Shown here piece by piece: positions 62,477-64,000 of a stretch of DNA of 64,000 bases. The notes under the pieces are model-generated. The model did not search any database. It saw only the letters and a program-made list of their open reading frames with translations, and was not told where the DNA came from. Numbering within the stretch: position 1 is the first letter of the stretch; every line of letters starts with the position of its first letter. The stretch is taken from contig CP119313.1 of assembly GCA_029202485.1 (NCBI GenBank), positions 4,526,001-4,590,000 of the forward strand, read 5' to 3'. Position numbers and translations under genes: made by a program. Origin of the DNA: Candidatus Pedobacter colombiensis (GTDB taxonomy: Bacteria; Bacteroidota; Bacteroidia; Sphingobacteriales; Sphingobacteriaceae).

Positions 62477-62600
62477 TGTATTTTTTACACTATCTGTAAC
62501 TGGGGGTAAAGTAAAGTTATATTTTTCTAATTCGCAAATGTTTATAAAAATAAATTATTAATAGATCGATTTAGTGGGTTTTCTTACCTTTACCCGTTAT

Positions 62601-63521
62601 ATGCAAGGATTAGTAATAAAATCGACAGGAAGCTGGTACCAGGTACATGCAGAAAATGGGCTTGATTACGACTGCCGGATAAAAGGCAAGTTCAGGATAC
62701 AGGGTATCCAAACCACCAATCCAATTGCTGTAGGTGATCGTGTGGAATTTGAATTGGAACCCAATTCAGACAATGGCGTAATTAACAAGCTATACGACCG
62801 GCGAAATTATATCATCCGTAAATCCATCAACTTATCTAAACAAGCTCAAATCATTGCAGCAAACCTTGATCAGGCTTTTTTGGTGGTTACCCTGGCTTCA
62901 CCACGTACCTCCTTAGGTTTTATAGACCGCTTTTTAGCCACAGCAGAAGCTTATGATATTCCTGCAATACTGATTTTTAATAAGCTCGACCTTTTTAATG
63001 AAGAGGGGCTTGCTGTATTGGAAGAATATAAGGGCATTTACGAAAAAATTGGCTATCCCTGCTACACGGTTTCGGCGCTCGAAGGCACCAATATTCCATT
63101 GATTGAGAGCTTACTAAAAGATAAAACTACCCTATTTTCCGGTCATTCGGGTGTAGGAAAATCAAGTTTAATCAATGCATTATTGCCTGGCCACAGCATC
63201 AAAACCGGTGAAATATCTGAATCAAGTGATAAAGGTCAACACACCACTACTTTTGCTGAAATGCATGCTTTACCATTCGGTGGCTATCTGATAGATACCC
63301 CTGGCATACGTGAACTGGGCATATTTGATATTAAACCAGAAGAATTGGGACACTATTTCAGAGAAATGAGGGCCTTGATGAACCAATGCCGTTTTAACAA
63401 CTGCCGCCATGTAAATGAACCGGGTTGTGCGGTGATTAAGGCAGTAGAAAATGGCGAAATAGAATTGAGCAGATACGAAAGCTACCTGAGCATTTACCAT
63501 GGTAACGAAACGAGAGCCTAA
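62601..63521 (+). CDS. rsgA: Ribosome small subunit-dependent GTPase A
   Basis: 306 residues from ATG 62601 (MQGLVIKSTGSWYQV); an upstream alternative start adds nine unneeded codons. N-terminal OB fold, then a circularly permuted GTPase: NKLD (G4) precedes SGHSGVGKSSLIN (G1) and DTPGI (G3). A C-terminal zinc motif CRFNNCRHVNEPGC. Supports late 30S maturation, like Era. Divergent from the thr leader. dtd follows 18 bp later, in one operon. Confidence 0.97.
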   Translation: MQGLVIKSTGSWYQVHAENGLDYDCRIKGKFRIQGIQTTNPIAVGDRVEFELEPNSDNGVINKLYDRRNYIIRKSINLSKQAQIIAANLDQAFLVVTLASPRTSLGFIDRFLATAEAYDIPAILIFNKLDLFNEEGLAVLEEYKGIYEKIGYPCYTVSALEGTNIPLIESLLKDKTTLFSGHSGVGKSSLINALLPGHSIKTGEISESSDKGQHTTTFAEMHALPFGGYLIDTPGIRELGIFDIKPEELGHYFREMRALMNQCRFNNCRHVNEPGCAVIKAVENGEIELSRYESYLSIYHGNETRA

Positions 63522-63539
63522 ACACATTTTAAAAACATT

Positions 63540-63992
63540 ATGAGAGCGGTTATACAAAGGGTTACTTCAGCGAGCTGTGTTGTAGATGGGAATACTAGCG
63601 GCACTATTGAAGTCGGCTTTTTAGTTTTGTTAGGTATTGAAGATGCAGATACGAGGGAGGACATGGAATGGCTTGCCGGAAAAATAGCTAACATGAGGGT
63701 TTTTGGTGATGAGGAGGGCTTAATGAATAGAGCCTTAGCTGACGTTGATGGGAACATTCTCCTGATTAGCCAATTCACACTGTTTGCCACTACTAAAAAG
63801 GGCAACAGGCCTGGTTTTACCCGAGCCGCCCGACCGGAAAAGGCAATTCCTCTTTATGAGGCAATGGTTAAGCAGCTGTCTTCACTATTAAACAAAGAAA
63901 TACAAACCGGAATTTTTGGTGCGGATATGAAAATTAGCCTGGTAAATGATGGACCAGTAACGATTGTTATTGACACAAAAAACAAAGAATAA
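63540..63992 (+). CDS. dtd: D-aminoacyl-tRNA deacylase
   Basis: 150 residues, complete. Starts MRAVIQRVTSASCVVDG, with the conserved SQFTL motif and the NDGPVT Gly-cisPro motif near the end. Removes D-amino acids mischarged on tRNAs and glycine from tRNA-Ala. It begins 18 bp after rsgA. An ATG at 63994, just after its stop, is the likely start of the next gene, of which only two codons are in the window. Confidence 0.96.
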   Translation: MRAVIQRVTSASCVVDGNTSGTIEVGFLVLLGIEDADTREDMEWLAGKIANMRVFGDEEGLMNRALADVDGNILLISQFTLFATTKKGNRPGFTRAARPEKAIPLYEAMVKQLSSLLNKEIQTGIFGADMKISLVNDGPVTIVIDTKNKE

Positions 63993-64000
63993 TATGACTA

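Overview
The window looks like a chromosome segment of a Bacteroidota bacterium, most likely Sphingobacteriaceae and Pedobacter-like. This placement is inferred from gene families and signals, not from a marker-gene comparison. Supporting signs are AT-rich DNA, start codons without obvious Shine-Dalgarno sequences, several TAnnTTTG-type -7 promoter boxes, a giant CHU_C-type Ig-repeat adhesin, a DUF6443-type RHS protein, a TlpA-like thioredoxin with a long N-terminal region, and an ECF-sigma/membrane-protein pair.

Layout. 1-8.1 kb: a giant secreted Ig-repeat adhesin on the minus strand that runs off the left edge. 8.4-10.9 kb: a divergent HTH/P-loop NTPase. 11-24.6 kb: subtilase, Rrf2 regulator, small secreted protein, a convergent NtrC-type response regulator and hybrid histidine kinase, patatin phospholipase, GH28-like polysaccharide hydrolase, LysR regulator, MFS exporter and a lipoprotein. 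24.8-26.8 kb: a membrane protein behind an ECF sigma gene broken by an in-frame stop, followed by gene-poor DNA. 26.8-29.2 kb: a TlpA-like protein. 29.5-30.5 kb: a Panacea-domain antitoxin with a candidate toxin, between two 17-bp direct repeats. 30.9-40.8 kb: an RHS locus, read leftwards, of outer-membrane coiled-coil/barrel protein, RHS-like protein, RHS protein tipped with a TIGR02594-type peptidoglycan hydrolase, and a lipoprotein that is a candidate immunity protein; a divergent XRE regulator sits at its head. 41.3-44.9 kb: mobile DNA made of a roughly 0.8-kb palindromic relic, a nucleotidyltransferase two-gene module, and a large serine recombinase whose stop codon lies inside a tRNA-Glu gene. 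44.9-45.4 kb: a tRNA-Glu/tRNA-fMet pair duplicated as a perfect 201-bp repeat. 45.5 kb to the end: core genes era, der, a C-terminal processing protease, murQ, a BI-1 protein, a SAM riboswitch with metH and metF, a META lipoprotein, thrABC behind a complete attenuator, rsgA and dtd.

How the parts work together. The right third is housekeeping: GTPases for ribosome maturation (Era, Der, RsgA), methionine synthesis under a SAM riboswitch, and threonine synthesis under translation-coupled attenuation (leader peptide, antiterminator and terminator are all visible). The middle is an accessory region with two toxin-antitoxin-like modules, one polymorphic-toxin-like locus and integration machinery at tRNA genes. 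The left third concerns surface and envelope functions.

The best candidates for something undescribed are, first, the four-gene RHS locus, which combines a Sec-exported peptidoglycan-hydrolase toxin, a lipoprotein that would sit in the compartment where that toxin acts, and its own outer-membrane protein. Second is the Panacea pair, whose toxin I cannot assign to a family. Third is the HTH-NTPase facing the giant adhesin across a spacer with four TGTTCATT motifs. All functional assignments rest on reading the sequence; no database search was possible.
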